Below are positions 32,191 to 39,789 of a stretch of DNA of 52,887 nt, one piece after another. The stretch is taken from positions 1 to 52,887 of IMG/VR virus record IMGVR_UViG_3300020596_000029; one strand, written 5' to 3'. The stretch's first letter is position 1. Each line of letters starts with the position of its first letter. Both the position numbers and the translations under genes were made by a program. The notes beneath the pieces are model-generated. The model was not told the origin of the DNA, did not search any database, and saw nothing but the letters and a program-made list of their open reading frames with translations. Origin of the DNA: a virus.

Positions 32191-32733
32191 TTATTTGGCT
32201 TCAGCAACGATCTCGTTTTTGTTGTCAACGATTACGTCCGTACCATCGCGGTGAGTTTCGGTGAACTCAGCATCCCAGCCATTTTCTTGCGCCAGTTGTA
32301 TCAGGTCTGCGACGGTGGTTTCGGCTGCCTCGTTGCCGTAACGGTCGTTGACGATTGTGTAGATTTTTATTTCTTCTTCGATTTCGCGCATGGCGGCGAT
32401 GGCGTCACGGCGATGGCTCTCGTAGTCTGCGTCATTGCCCAACCGCACACTGTAATCTGCAATGCGCTCGCGCACGTCGCCGATGTCAACGCCCAGCTTG
32501 GTAGCCAGTGCCTCGACCTCTGCGTCGGTGGCCTCGCTGTCACTGATATATCTGGCCCACCAGTCGTAGGTGTGCTGGCTGGCGATGTAGGCGTTTTCTT
32601 CCTCCGACCAGACAAACTGGCCGTCGCTGAGTGCGCCTGTGTTGCCAATGAGGTCGGCGACCCAATTGACGCCGTTGTCGCTAATGATGGTCAGGTCTGT
32701 GCGCTCGTTGGTTTCTGTGATGATGATGTTCAT
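32191..32733 (-). CDS. Acidic early protein, unknown function
   Basis: 180 residues with AAGGAG before the ATG. N-terminal beta part (MNIIITETNERTDLTIISDNGVNWVADLIG), then helices (EATDAEVEALATKLGVDIGDVRERIADY; RRDAIAAMREIEEEIKIY). Acidic overall, so perhaps a DNA mimic or inhibitor, but no family is recognised. Confidence 0.5.
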   Translation of the reverse strand: MNIIITETNERTDLTIISDNGVNWVADLIGNTGALSDGQFVWSEEENAYIASQHTYDWWARYISDSEATDAEVEALATKLGVDIGDVRERIADYSVRLGNDADYESHRRDAIAAMREIEEEIKIYTIVNDRYGNEAAETTVADLIQLAQENGWDAEFTETHRDGTDVIVDNKNEIVAEAK

Positions 32734-32750
32734 TTTGGTTCTCCTTTTGG

Positions 32751-32834
32751 CTAGGTGTTTCGGCCTTCTGGCCTCATTCAGCGCCGGTCAATTTCCGGTC
32801 AGACACCGAGCAGTTTCGCGACTTGCTCAGGTCG
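32751..32834 (-). repeat. Repeated intergenic hairpin element, copy B
   Basis: Minus-strand core GAGC-A-AGT, CGCGAA loop, ACT-GCTC. The flanking CTAGGTGTTTCGGCCTTC (32751-32768) also matches copy A. It sits in the gap before the 180-residue gene. Confidence 0.8.
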
Positions 32835-32840
32835 ATTTAA

Positions 32841-33173
32841 CTAAACCAGTTTTTTGTTCTTGAGGTCGTCAATCAATTTTGACGCCTCGACGGAGGTGAG
32901 TCCGCGAGCAACCATCGCTCGCAAATTGTGGATGGCCTCGAAGGCCTGAGCCTTCAGCGTTGAAAGAGTAATCGGATTGCGACGAAGGCGAATGTTCAGA
33001 AGTTCAGCGTACCACAGCGAGACCTGGCCCTCAAGCATTTGGATTTTCACTTCGGACCCTCCGTTCTGGCGTAATTCCTCAATTGTGACTTCCAGTCCAG
33101 CGAAATAGGGAGCCGATTCGATTCCGTCAATCATGCTGTTGATATAGTCGAGTTGCTTCTGTGTGGCGGTCAT
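32841..33173 (-). CDS. Early helical protein
   Basis: 110 residues. N-terminus MTATQKQLDYINSMIDGIE; the C-terminus GLTSVEASKLIDDLKNKKL resembles short motifs seen in other small phage proteins that bind helicase or DNA partners, but the family is unclear. AAGGAG eight bases before ATG 33173. First gene behind the promoter at 33220-33248. Confidence 0.5.
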   Translation of the reverse strand: MTATQKQLDYINSMIDGIESAPYFAGLEVTIEELRQNGGSEVKIQMLEGQVSLWYAELLNIRLRRNPITLSTLKAQAFEAIHNLRAMVARGLTSVEASKLIDDLKNKKLV

Positions 33174-33219
33174 TTTGTTTCTCCTTTTGGCTAGTGGTTC
33201 GTTTGTCGTCCTTGATACC

Positions 33220-33248
33220 ATTCTACCACAAGTCAGACCCGATTGCAA
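33220..33248 (-). promoter_or_regulatory. Sigma70-type promoter
   Basis: Minus strand: TTGCAA (33243-33248), 17 bases, TAGAAT (33220-33225), with TGG before the -10. The upstream TTTGCCTATTG extension is shared with the promoter at 36887-36915 and nearly with that at 38067. Confidence 0.75.
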
Positions 33249-33304
33249 TAGGCAAAGTGACGAGTTTTGAATATTCGTTGCTGTGCGTTGGACGATGCCA
33301 AACC

Positions 33305-33820
33305 CTATCTGCGGCTAGTCCCCTGCCCTGGCCGCTGCGTGAGTGTGGCGCGAGTGTCGAAAAATAGCGACAGTGGCGCACGCTTCGCGGGGTTGTTGTA
33401 GCCCCATTTGCCACCCACCCAATTGTAGCTAAGTTTCCCCCATTTGGGTTCGCATTCGTAGTAGCACCACGCAAAGTGGATGCCATCCATGCCGCTTGAC
33501 GCTACCAGGTGCGCGTAGTTAGCCCACGGATGCCGTTCCCATTCAGGCGGGAACGTGTGCATCCAGTCAGCCGCGACAGGGGTCGCCGCGTGCTGTGCGA
33601 CTGCGAGGGCATCGCTCACCTCCTGTTTGTCCATCGCTTCTACGCACTTGGGGCAGTAGTCGCGCCGTATCGCCCCCTTCCAACCGCCACCCACTATGCT
33701 CCGCACCCATCCTGTGCGTTTCGCCTCTGTCCTTGCCGCCCGTGGCGACAACTCGTGCGCGGCAAAGTGTACCGCGCCGCACTTGTCGCAACTTACTCGG
33801 TAGCCACGCTCAAGAGCCAT
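33305..33820 (-). CDS. Zinc-ribbon protein, unknown function
   Basis: 171 residues. Two Cys pairs (VSCDKCGAVHF and DYCPKCVEAMD) would bind one zinc at the N-terminus. The rest is Trp- and Tyr-rich (HFAWCYYECEPKWGKLSYNWVGGKWGYNN). GGAAGGGGG precedes the ATG. Overlaps the upstream gene's end by 11 bases. Confidence 0.5.
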   Translation of the reverse strand: MALERGYRVSCDKCGAVHFAAHELSPRAARTEAKRTGWVRSIVGGGWKGAIRRDYCPKCVEAMDKQEVSDALAVAQHAATPVAADWMHTFPPEWERHPWANYAHLVASSGMDGIHFAWCYYECEPKWGKLSYNWVGGKWGYNNPAKRAPLSLFFDTRATLTQRPGQGTSRR

Positions 33821-34151
33821 CGCCCACCCCCTTCCATCCCGCCGGCAGCGCGTCCAACCAGGTGCGCACCGTCAAATAGTCGTCGTGCAGTTGATCCGGC
33901 ATGTTGCCAGCATCGTCGCCGAACATCCCCGCCAACCGATTCAGCACGCGATCCATGGCATCGGCTGCGTCTTTTGGCACACTCACCACCTCGCGCTCAG
34001 TGGCGCGGCAGAGGCGCACGTCACTAGGCAGAGTGTCTCCCCAAACCCCAAAATCTTCACTGACAAACATAGAGATTTCGGTGTAGTTCTCGACAGAGAT
34101 TTCGGAGAAACTACCCTGTTCGATTGGCTGCCACGTCGTCACTGTTGCCAT
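33810..34151 (-). CDS. Early protein, unknown function
   Basis: 113 residues from ATG 34151, or 114 from a GTG just before. Beta-rich N-terminus (WQPIEQGSFSEISVENYTEISMFVSEDFGVWG) and a helical C-terminus (ADAMDRVLNRLAGMFG). No family recognised. Start overlaps the upstream stop. Confidence 0.5.
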   Translation of the reverse strand: MATVTTWQPIEQGSFSEISVENYTEISMFVSEDFGVWGDTLPSDVRLCRATEREVVSVPKDAADAMDRVLNRLAGMFGDDAGNMPDQLHDDYLTVRTWLDALPAGWKGVGDGS

Positions 34152-34492
34152 CACGCCACCCCCTCATTTTCTTCCGTGCCATCCAAACAATCGACGCACA
34201 TTGGTTGCCACTGCCCGCGTTGCGCCTCGTCGAGCTGTGCGCGCAGGCTGTCGAGCTTGGCTTCGTAAATTTTGCAATACATCTCCGCAAGGCTGGTCGC
34301 TTGCAGAACTTCAATGTACGGCTCATTTTCTTTGAGGTAGCCCTTTGGCGTTTGGCAATTGATCATGTCTCTACGCACACGTTCACTCGAAACCAACGGC
34401 TCCACCGCTTCGCGTGCTGCCTTGTAGCCCTCGCTGTAGCCTAGTCCCCGTTCATAGTGGAGAGCATCATTCAACTCCTGTTGCTCGGTCAT
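34151..34492 (-). CDS. Early helical protein with CxxC
   Basis: 113 residues from ATG 34492, which has AGGGA eight bases upstream. Mostly helical and charged (EQQELNDALHYERGLGYSEGYKAAREAVEPL; LAEMYCKIYEAKLDSLRAQLDEAQ). Ends with a MCVDCLDG pair. Function unknown. Confidence 0.5.
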   Translation of the reverse strand: MTEQQELNDALHYERGLGYSEGYKAAREAVEPLVSSERVRRDMINCQTPKGYLKENEPYIEVLQATSLAEMYCKIYEAKLDSLRAQLDEAQRGQWQPMCVDCLDGTEENEGVA

Positions 34493-34556
34493 TGTGTCAA
34501 TCCCTGCAACCATACGAAGCCTGGGTGCGTGGCGTCTAGTCGGCTATGGTGGGTGA

Positions 34557-35297
34557 TTAGGCTTCGATGGGCGTCGCATCTTGCGCGACTTGCACGAGGC
34601 GGTCTTGAAATTTCTTGTCAAGCCCTTTGATGAGTTTTTTGGCTTCCGCGTCATAGAGTTGGTTTATTGTGTTTCGCGCTCCCTGGCTGCACCACTCGGC
34701 ACTCTTAGCTTTGTTCGCTTCCCATTCGCCGTCACCCGGATATGCGAGCATCCCCAGCCGGTTGATTTCCTTCAATTGGTCTGCGTTCGCACGCGCTCGC
34801 GTTGACGCTGGCTCCTCAATAGGCTTGCTCGCGGCCTTTGCCTGTTGCGGCTTGGCAGCATCCTGCGCGGCTTCTGTTTCGTGTTCGCCGTCCTCATTGC
34901 CTACCCCTACATTGAGGAGCTTGGCGATGAAATACTTATGGCCGCTGGTAATAGCTTTGTACATCGCTTTGTCAGGTACAAAAAAGTCTGAACCACGACC
35001 TGCCCAAAACGCCATGAGTTCGCTTTCCCCGTCCATGATAAGCATCTCGAAATTGACGATGGCGTCATAACGCGTCTTGGCCTTGCCATAGCCATCAGTA
35101 TAGGAGATTTCCGTCACCGACTCATTAACGATGCGTGGCAGTATGACAATGCCCTGATTACTCAACGCGTCCCCGGCACGTTGCAGAATCTTATCAGCCG
35201 AAATGTAGGAGTAGTTTTGCGCCGTATTTATCTTGTCTGGCATCAAAGCACCGACGGCAGTTGAGGCGGCGGCAAGTTTTGCAATAAGTGTGTTCAT
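34557..35297 (-). CDS. erf: ERF-family single-strand annealing protein
   Basis: 246 residues. The N-terminal 135 match ERF recombinases: LIAKLAAASTAVGALMPD, NYSYISADKILQRAGDALSNQGIVILPRI, ...GSDFFVPDKAMYKAITSGHKYFIAKLL. ERF proteins anneal complementary single strands and help recombination-dependent replication and genome circularisation. An acidic Glu/Ala/Lys linker and a C-terminal helical domain (EINRLGMLAYPGDGEWEANK) follow, as is common. AAGGAGAAG lies in the end of the preceding gene. No matching exonuclease gene is seen beside it. Confidence 0.8.
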   Translation of the reverse strand: MNTLIAKLAAASTAVGALMPDKINTAQNYSYISADKILQRAGDALSNQGIVILPRIVNESVTEISYTDGYGKAKTRYDAIVNFEMLIMDGESELMAFWAGRGSDFFVPDKAMYKAITSGHKYFIAKLLNVGVGNEDGEHETEAAQDAAKPQQAKAASKPIEEPASTRARANADQLKEINRLGMLAYPGDGEWEANKAKSAEWCSQGARNTINQLYDAEAKKLIKGLDKKFQDRLVQVAQDATPIEA

Positions 35298-35300
35298 CGT

Positions 35301-35453
35301 CTACTTCTCCTTGTCCTTTTTGGGTGCCGGCTTGGTTGCCTGCGTTTGATTGTCTGTCGGTGGACGTGGTGCCGGTGCCATCCTGATGGCTATGAAGTCG
35401 GCAAACACTTTGCCCGTGCAAAAAATGCGCTTGCCCTGCGATTCGTTTGTCAT
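35301..35453 (-). CDS. 50-residue basic protein
   Basis: Coupled to both neighbours: the ATG (35451-35453) overlaps the previous stop (TAATG), GGAGG lies eight bases upstream, and ERF starts three bases after its stop. The C-terminus is Pro/Lys-rich (ATKPAPKKDKEK). It may assist the annealing protein; no family recognised. Confidence 0.6.
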   Translation of the reverse strand: MTNESQGKRIFCTGKVFADFIAIRMAPAPRPPTDNQTQATKPAPKKDKEK

Positions 35454-35704
35454 TACCAACCTCCAAACGCGTGGTATGCACAGTCGAGCATGTCATCCTC
35501 ATATTCAACCGCGGCAGCAATTGCCTCGGTGGTGTCCTTCCACGCGCATATGTACCGTTCGATGTTCTCTGTCTTCCAGAACCATTCAAGCGGCTGGCAT
35601 TCTAGGCCAAGTCGCGCGTCGAGCATTGCGATTTCCTCAGGCGAGGCAAAGTCCATTTCTTCGGGCATAGCGTATGTTTCGGTGTTGACCTGTGTAGCGT
35701 TCAT
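35453..35704 (-). CDS. Acidic early protein
   Basis: 83 residues, very acidic (YAMPEEMDFASPEEIAMLDARLG; AVEYEDDMLD). Weak ribosome site (AGGGATAA). It may begin its own transcript, since a hairpin lies upstream (35754-35782) and TTTACC-N17-TAATTT between them. Function unknown. Confidence 0.5.
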   Translation of the reverse strand: MNATQVNTETYAMPEEMDFASPEEIAMLDARLGLECQPLEWFWKTENIERYICAWKDTTEAIAAAVEYEDDMLDCAYHAFGGW

Positions 35705-35753
35705 AGTGTAAAATTATCCCTGTCTGAGTAAATGGTAAAAGTAGTTGCAGTGG

Positions 35754-35782
35754 GGGCCAGGGTGTTAGCGCACTCCTGGCCC
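35754..35782 (-). terminator. Hairpin after the gene at 35789
   Basis: GGGCCAG and CTGGCCC arms, with inner GTG/CAC pairs. No T-run on the minus strand, though TTCGTTTT follows on the plus strand. It may stop or slow transcription coming from 36058. Confidence 0.45.
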
Positions 35783-35788
35783 TTCGTT

Positions 35789-36058
35789 TTACGCCGCCTG
35801 TGCTGCCTGATAACGAGCTAGATAGTCGGCTCTCTGAATTTCATGCAGATGTGGATGTGTGGACAGTAGCAGCAAGTCGGCTGCTCCAATGTGTGAGCAG
35901 CCAATTGCATAGCTGCGTCTCAGTGCCTCGGTTTGTGCCTTCGTCGGCCTGGCGTACATGCCAGATGCTTGGCGTCGCTTGCGCGTTGCCGTGGCAAGCC
36001 GGGTGTGAAAGTCGCGCTGCGTTGGTGCGTCGGTGGTGGTAGATGCTGCGTGTGTCAT
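35789..36058 (-). CDS. Early protein with basic helical region
   Basis: 89 residues with AAGGAG before the ATG. Arg/Thr-rich (TRLATATRKRRQASGMYARPTKAQTEALRRSYAIG) then a helical end (HLHEIQRADYLARYQAAQAA). Probably nucleic-acid binding; family not recognised. Confidence 0.45.
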   Translation of the reverse strand: MTHAASTTTDAPTQRDFHTRLATATRKRRQASGMYARPTKAQTEALRRSYAIGCSHIGAADLLLLSTHPHLHEIQRADYLARYQAAQAA

Positions 36059-36100
36059 GGTGCTGGCTCCTTTGCGTGTGATTGTTGGTGTCGTGGTTGA

Positions 36101-36268
36101 CTACTCAAAAAACTTGTTGACATCGCAGGTGACGAATTGCTGAACGTAAACGAGCGTGGCGGTTTCGCCTTCCGTGTTATAGATGTTCAAAGCGTGCTTA
36201 TAAATCTTGTGATTGAAAATGCGCTTGATAGTGGATAGTACAGGTGTGTTGACGGCGGTGTGTTTCAT
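36101..36268 (-). CDS. Small early protein
   Basis: 55 residues from ATG 36268, set by AGGAGA. Contains TIKRIFNHKIYKHALNIYNTEG. The longer reading frame upstream lacks a ribosome site and overlaps the preceding gene. Function unknown. Confidence 0.45.
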   Translation of the reverse strand: MKHTAVNTPVLSTIKRIFNHKIYKHALNIYNTEGETATLVYVQQFVTCDVNKFFE

Positions 36269-36279
36269 CTTTGTGTCTC

Positions 36280-36537
36280 CTATGCTAATTTCTGGAAATT
36301 TGCGATGAACTTCCATTCGTTCGTTTCCTCCGCCCAGTGGCATCCTGCGCCGTCCCATGTGCCGTTTTGGTTGTCTACGCTGAAGTCACGCGTGATGGCG
36401 TCGATGTGGCGGTACTGGTTGCCGTGTCGCCCTTTCTCCCACTTCAGCGAGACAGAGAGGACGATGTAGACGACACCGTATTCGTTTTTGTATTGCTCCC
36501 CCTTTTTGACTATCGGTTTCTCGCTGATGACGTTCAT
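36280..36537 (-). CDS. Early beta-rich protein
   Basis: 85 residues: KPIVKKGEQYKNEYGVVYIVLSVSLKWEKG then GTWDGAGCHWAEETNEWKFI. GAGGAG before the ATG. The ribosome site lies right after hairpin copy C, so that hairpin could affect its translation. No family recognised. Confidence 0.45.
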   Translation of the reverse strand: MNVISEKPIVKKGEQYKNEYGVVYIVLSVSLKWEKGRHGNQYRHIDAITRDFSVDNQNGTWDGAGCHWAEETNEWKFIANFQKLA

Positions 36538-36548
36538 GTGTGGCTCCT

Positions 36549-36575
36549 CAAGCAGTTTTGTGACTTGCTTAGGTC
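36549..36575 (-). repeat. Repeated intergenic hairpin element, copy C
   Basis: Minus-strand AAGC-A-AGT, CACAAA loop, ACT-GCTT, with the flanking GACCT kept. The A-T closing pairs replace G-C pairs of copies A and B, which supports a conserved RNA fold. Confidence 0.7.
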
Positions 36576-36589
36576 TGGTAGTGGGTGGG

Positions 36590-36838
36590 TTAGTTGGCGG
36601 CTTTGATTGCGACGTTCCAGGCTTTGCGATTCGGCCAGATAATGCAGTCAGCGAGTTCGCAGGCGAGATACTTGTTGTTGTGGGGATTGACGCCCGCGCC
36701 CGCCACTACGAATTCGCGGTCATCAACCTTCGTGATGCTAAAGCCAGCGAGGGCGGCGGTTTGGCCGATGCTCATGCGGGCGTCTAGGTGATCAGCGACT
36801 TTGTGTGCGTGTGCGTTGCTGCGAATGGTGGTGGTCAT
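36590..36838 (-). CDS. First gene of the leftward early block
   Basis: 82 residues from ATG 36838 with AAGGAG upstream. MTTTIRSNAHAHKVADHLDARMSIGQTAALAGFSITKVDDREFVV suggests a small DNA-binding or regulatory protein, but the family is not recognised. It lies 49 bases downstream of the strong promoter. Confidence 0.5.
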   Translation of the reverse strand: MTTTIRSNAHAHKVADHLDARMSIGQTAALAGFSITKVDDREFVVAGAGVNPHNNKYLACELADCIIWPNRKAWNVAIKAAN

Positions 36839-36886
36839 TGTGTGGCTCCTTGTGCGAATGTGGTGGCGTGTGCTGCTTATGCGTCC

Positions 36887-36915
36887 ATTGTAGCACGTAT
36901 GTAGCACCATGTCAA
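36887..36915 (-). promoter_or_regulatory. Strong leftward early promoter
   Basis: Minus strand: TTGACA (36910-36915), 17 bases, TACAAT (36887-36892), with TGC before the -10. Upstream are two copies of TTTTGCCTA, and GTGCTACA occurs twice within it. It drives the leftward block and is the best early promoter in the window. Confidence 0.85.
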
Positions 36916-36998
36916 TAGGCAAAATAGGCAAAATACCTATGAGTTTTTAAGGGGTGGCGTATCGGCCTGTGGTGTGGTATCGTCTATGAGGGTAGATC

Positions 36999-37108
36999 GT
37001 CTGTTGCCGGTGTGGATGCCGGCAACAGACTAAGCCATCGGCAGTGGAGTGCCAACAGCCTGACGCTATTATAGCACGCGTCTCTGTTGCGTCTCTGTTG
37101 CCAGCCGG
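36999..37108. promoter_or_regulatory. Divergent control region with TGTTGC sites
   Basis: A perfect 12-bp inverted repeat, GTCTGTTGCCGG (36999-37010) with its complement at 37019-37030, and two copies of GTCTCTGTTGC (about 37079-37101). Each has the TGTTGC/GCAACA half-site also found at 41806-41847. TATTAT at 37065-37070 could be a rightward -10 without a good -35, so activation may be needed. Confidence 0.6.
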
Positions 37109-37133
37109 TAATAGAGCGTCGTGGAGGGCGCGA

Positions 37134-37964
37134 ATGATGGAAGCAAAACCGAGGTACAACTACATTGCCGCGCTGGAAGATTTAGCACCGCCGCCGGCGC
37201 AAGTTGAAATGCAACACGTTGCGCCACACCCCGTCATCGAAACCAATCTAGGCTTTGTGCTGACTGTTGCAAATCTATTAATAACCGCGATCATAATCAC
37301 GGCCATGATGCTGGACGGCACGCAGGCGATGAGCGCAATCATTGCGGGCAGCATCTACTTTGCCGTGACTATGACGGGCTTTTCGTTGGTGGTAACGGGC
37401 GCGCTATCTGCCATCGTTGCATCAACGGCTCATGAGCGCACCGAACGCCAGCGCATAGAGTCGTATGAGGTGCTAGGCGCGTTGGCTATCGAATGGCGGC
37501 GCGATGTGGAGCGCAATCGCACTATTGAGATGCAAGCGCAGGCCATGCCGATGCAACTCACGCGCCGCATCGCTGCACTGGAAACTGAGCTATTGCAACG
37601 CGCCATAGCCGTAGACCCCCTGCACACCCCACACACGTTTGTCACGGCTTACAGCAACGTTTCCACCGCAGCGCACAGTGACATGGGGCCGCAAGTGGAT
37701 ACAAGCGCACAGGAGGCCGTGGCGTGGCTATCGTCTCTGTACAATGACTTGGGTGGCCCTGATCCAAAGAAGCTGCAACTCGTCGGGGAGCCTACCAGTA
37801 TCGGCCGCTTGCGCGTGCGGATGCTGGGCAGCAATCGCGGCGGCGGCACGCGTGAGGCCGGCTTGTTTTTGCTGCATAATGGCGCAATCAAAAAGGTTGC
37901 TGGCGGTTATCAGTTGCAACTAAGTGCCTTCCCTCACCGGGAATCGCTAAGAAATTTATTGTAG
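37134..37964 (+). CDS. Membrane protein with two helices, unknown function
   Basis: 276 residues from ATG 37134, set by GGAGGG. Two membrane segments (about 39-60 and 66-97), then a charged helical part and a C-terminal domain (IGRLRVRMLGSNRGGGTREAGLFLLHNGAIKKVAGGYQL). It is the first rightward gene after the divergent control region. A role in early takeover or superinfection exclusion is possible, unsupported by any family match. Confidence 0.55.
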   Translation: MMEAKPRYNYIAALEDLAPPPAQVEMQHVAPHPVIETNLGFVLTVANLLITAIIITAMMLDGTQAMSAIIAGSIYFAVTMTGFSLVVTGALSAIVASTAHERTERQRIESYEVLGALAIEWRRDVERNRTIEMQAQAMPMQLTRRIAALETELLQRAIAVDPLHTPHTFVTAYSNVSTAAHSDMGPQVDTSAQEAVAWLSSLYNDLGGPDPKKLQLVGEPTSIGRLRVRMLGSNRGGGTREAGLFLLHNGAIKKVAGGYQLQLSAFPHRESLRNLL

Positions 37965-38066
37965 CTACGCCCTTGTATGTGGGTGGTGTGGAGGGTGGTC
38001 AGTACACCCACACCCACCTCACCGTCGGGGGAGTGGGGGAGACAGCTTGCGTAGTCTTATTGCCTG

Positions 38067-38095
38067 TTGACACAACGCCTCTCATGTGCTACGAT
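38067..38095 (+). promoter_or_regulatory. Rightward promoter
   Basis: TTGACA (38067-38072), 17 bases, TACGAT (38090-38095), with TGC before the -10 and TTGCCTG just upstream of the -35. It drives the ribbon-helix-helix and methyltransferase genes. A GT/AC-rich imperfect hairpin lies at about 37980-38025, just before it. Confidence 0.8.
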
Positions 38096-38135
38096 TATGC
38101 CATAGCGAAAATAAGTTTATATCATGGAGGTTTTG

Positions 38136-38342
38136 ATGAGCAATGACGCAATGCTTCGCGTAAAGATGAGCAAAGACAAGCTTAACTCGCTGTCTGGCAT
38201 GGCACAACGGTACGGCTGCAACAACATGAGCGATTATGTGCGGATGGCTCTGGACTATTTCGCGCAGCATCAGCCGCCAGTCGTGTGGTTGCCGAACCGT
38301 GACACCACCGACCGCGAGCTAAACGAAAAGGCGACGCGATGA
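38136..38342 (+). CDS. Ribbon-helix-helix protein
   Basis: 68 residues from ATG 38136, set by GGAGG five bases upstream (ATG 38124 is less likely). AMLRVKMSKDKLNSLSGMAQRYGCNNMSDYVRMALDYFAQ fits an Arc/CopG-type fold. It sits directly behind its promoter, so it probably regulates this region. The stop overlaps a 28-codon gene. Confidence 0.65.
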   Translation: MSNDAMLRVKMSKDKLNSLSGMAQRYGCNNMSDYVRMALDYFAQHQPPVVWLPNRDTTDRELNEKATR

Positions 38343-38425
38343 CACTCTTTTGGATAGCGATGGCCGTGAGCTTTTGCGCGACGCTGCTGCTATGGGCGTG
38401 CGTGCGCTTGGGGGGTGACGAGTGA
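38339..38425 (+). CDS. 28-residue membrane peptide
   Basis: MTLFWIAMAVSFCATLLLWA is one membrane helix, followed by CVRLGGDE. Overlaps the stop before it (ATGA) and the GTG of the methyltransferase after it. Tight coupling suggests it is real. Function unknown. Confidence 0.5.
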   Translation: MTLFWIAMAVSFCATLLLWACVRLGGDE

Positions 38426-39105
38426 ACGCGATAGCTACCTTGTTTGAGTTAGACGCACCCGCGCCGAGCCATCCCGCCAAATACACGGACGCCCTACTCG
38501 TCACGATGGCGCAGATGTTGCGCGGCAGCACGCGTATCCTTGACCCCTTTGCAGGGACGGGAAAATGTTTTTTGCTTGAAAGATTCCTCCCTGATTGCGT
38601 GGTTTCTGGCGTTGAGATCGAGGAGGAATGGTGTCTTATCAACCCGCGCACAACGCTCGGCAACGCACTGCACTTGCCGTGGCCTGATGACACGTTCGAC
38701 GCCGTAAATACCAGTCCCGTATATGGCAACCGCATGAGTGACACCTTTGTGGATGGTTCCAAGCGCATGACCTATACCGCGCGGTTAGGGCGCAAACTAC
38801 ATCCTGATAACGCGGGGCAACTGCAATGGGGGCCGAAGTATCGCGAATTTCATACGCTTGCGTGGACTGAAGCGCGGCGCGTGCTGGTCGCGAGCGGCGC
38901 GTTTGTTCTCAATGTGAAAGATTTTATTCGGGATGGGAAACGCGTTGAAGTTACGGATTGGCATATCGAATGTTTAGAATCGCTTGGCTTTCGCCTGCTG
39001 CAACACGAGCAGATTGTCACCCCGTCGCACCGTTACGGGGCCAACAGTGAGGCGCGTATGCCTTACGAAAGCATTATCCTGTTCCGCTTGGAGCCGACGC
39101 AATGA
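38422..39105 (+). CDS. DNA methyltransferase (SPxYGNRM type)
   Basis: 227 residues. SAM-binding motif ILDPFAGTGK (about residue 38), a motif-IV-like TSPVYGNRMSD (about 93) and GRKLHPDNAGQLQWG...FHTLAWTEARRVL, a pattern seen in phage-borne orphan methyltransferases. The base modified (N4-cytosine or N6-adenine) cannot be told. GTG start overlaps the upstream stop. A second enzyme besides the ParB fusion suggests layered anti-restriction. Confidence 0.78.
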   Translation: MNAIATLFELDAPAPSHPAKYTDALLVTMAQMLRGSTRILDPFAGTGKCFLLERFLPDCVVSGVEIEEEWCLINPRTTLGNALHLPWPDDTFDAVNTSPVYGNRMSDTFVDGSKRMTYTARLGRKLHPDNAGQLQWGPKYREFHTLAWTEARRVLVASGAFVLNVKDFIRDGKRVEVTDWHIECLESLGFRLLQHEQIVTPSHRYGANSEARMPYESIILFRLEPTQ

Positions 39106-39275
39106 CAGCCGACACCCTGTACATCATCGGCGTAGGGATGCTTGGCGGCGCAATGGCCGTCGTCGGCATGTGGGGGCGAACATGTCCAGGTTGCAAGGGA
39201 CGTCGCGTAAAACATAACACTGATGGCACGGTTGGCGAGTGTGGCGAGTGTGGCGGGACGGGAGAGGTGGAGTAG
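39102..39275 (+). CDS. Small membrane protein with a zinc-finger-like tail
   Basis: 57 residues, ATGA overlap with the methyltransferase. A membrane helix (YIIGVGMLGGAMAVVGMW) then CPGCKGRR...GECGECGGTGEVE, like half of a DnaJ-type CxxCxGxG zinc finger. Function unknown. Confidence 0.55.
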   Translation: MTADTLYIIGVGMLGGAMAVVGMWGRTCPGCKGRRVKHNTDGTVGECGECGGTGEVE

Positions 39276-39368
39276 GCACACACACAACGCTACGTTCACG
39301 CGTGCGGGGCGGTGCAAAGCCGCCAGCGTCGTATGGTTTTCATTTTTGCATTCAGAAAGGGGCACTCA

Positions 39369-39728
39369 GTGAAAAATAAGTTTGTAGTACGACAGGGCGA
39401 TATTTGCTTGATTCGCACGGACAATGTTCCCGCCAATCTCGTTCGCAAGCCGACCGAAGACAGCGCGGTGACGGTCGGCTTTGGCGAGGTAACGGGCCAC
39501 CACCACTCCATACAGGACGCCGTATGGTATGTCGCACCCGAAACAACGGTTGAGGATTTGCATCAGTTCGCGCTGGGCAACGGCACTGTACCCGTTTTTG
39601 TGGTGCTGGACGAAGCGAGTGTTTTGACGCACCAGGAACACGCGCCGATCTCTTTGGACGCGGGCGTGTGGCGCGTGCTACGTCAACGAGAGTACACACC
39701 TGAGCGTGTTTTGTCCGTGCGCGACTAG
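39369..39728 (+). CDS. Conserved phage protein with HxEHAPI motif
   Basis: 119 residues from GTG 39369 (AAAGGGGC upstream). RQGDICLIRTDNVP, GEVTGHHHSI and LTHQEHAPISLDAGVWRVLRQREYTPE recur in a widespread phage protein of unknown role. The strand pattern and paired His suggest a small cupin-like, metal-binding fold. A longer frame starting at 39312 has no ribosome site. Confidence 0.6.
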   Translation: MKNKFVVRQGDICLIRTDNVPANLVRKPTEDSAVTVGFGEVTGHHHSIQDAVWYVAPETTVEDLHQFALGNGTVPVFVVLDEASVLTHQEHAPISLDAGVWRVLRQREYTPERVLSVRD

Positions 39729-39789
39729 CCCGCCTCGGTGAGAGGTATTGCTACCTCTCACCGTTATTCACCTTCCAGTGGAGAAAATT

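Noticed and set aside
31621-32264. Plus-strand open frames in the leftward early block
   Set aside because: The minus-strand genes have strong ribosome sites and ATGA overlaps; plus-strand frames have neither.
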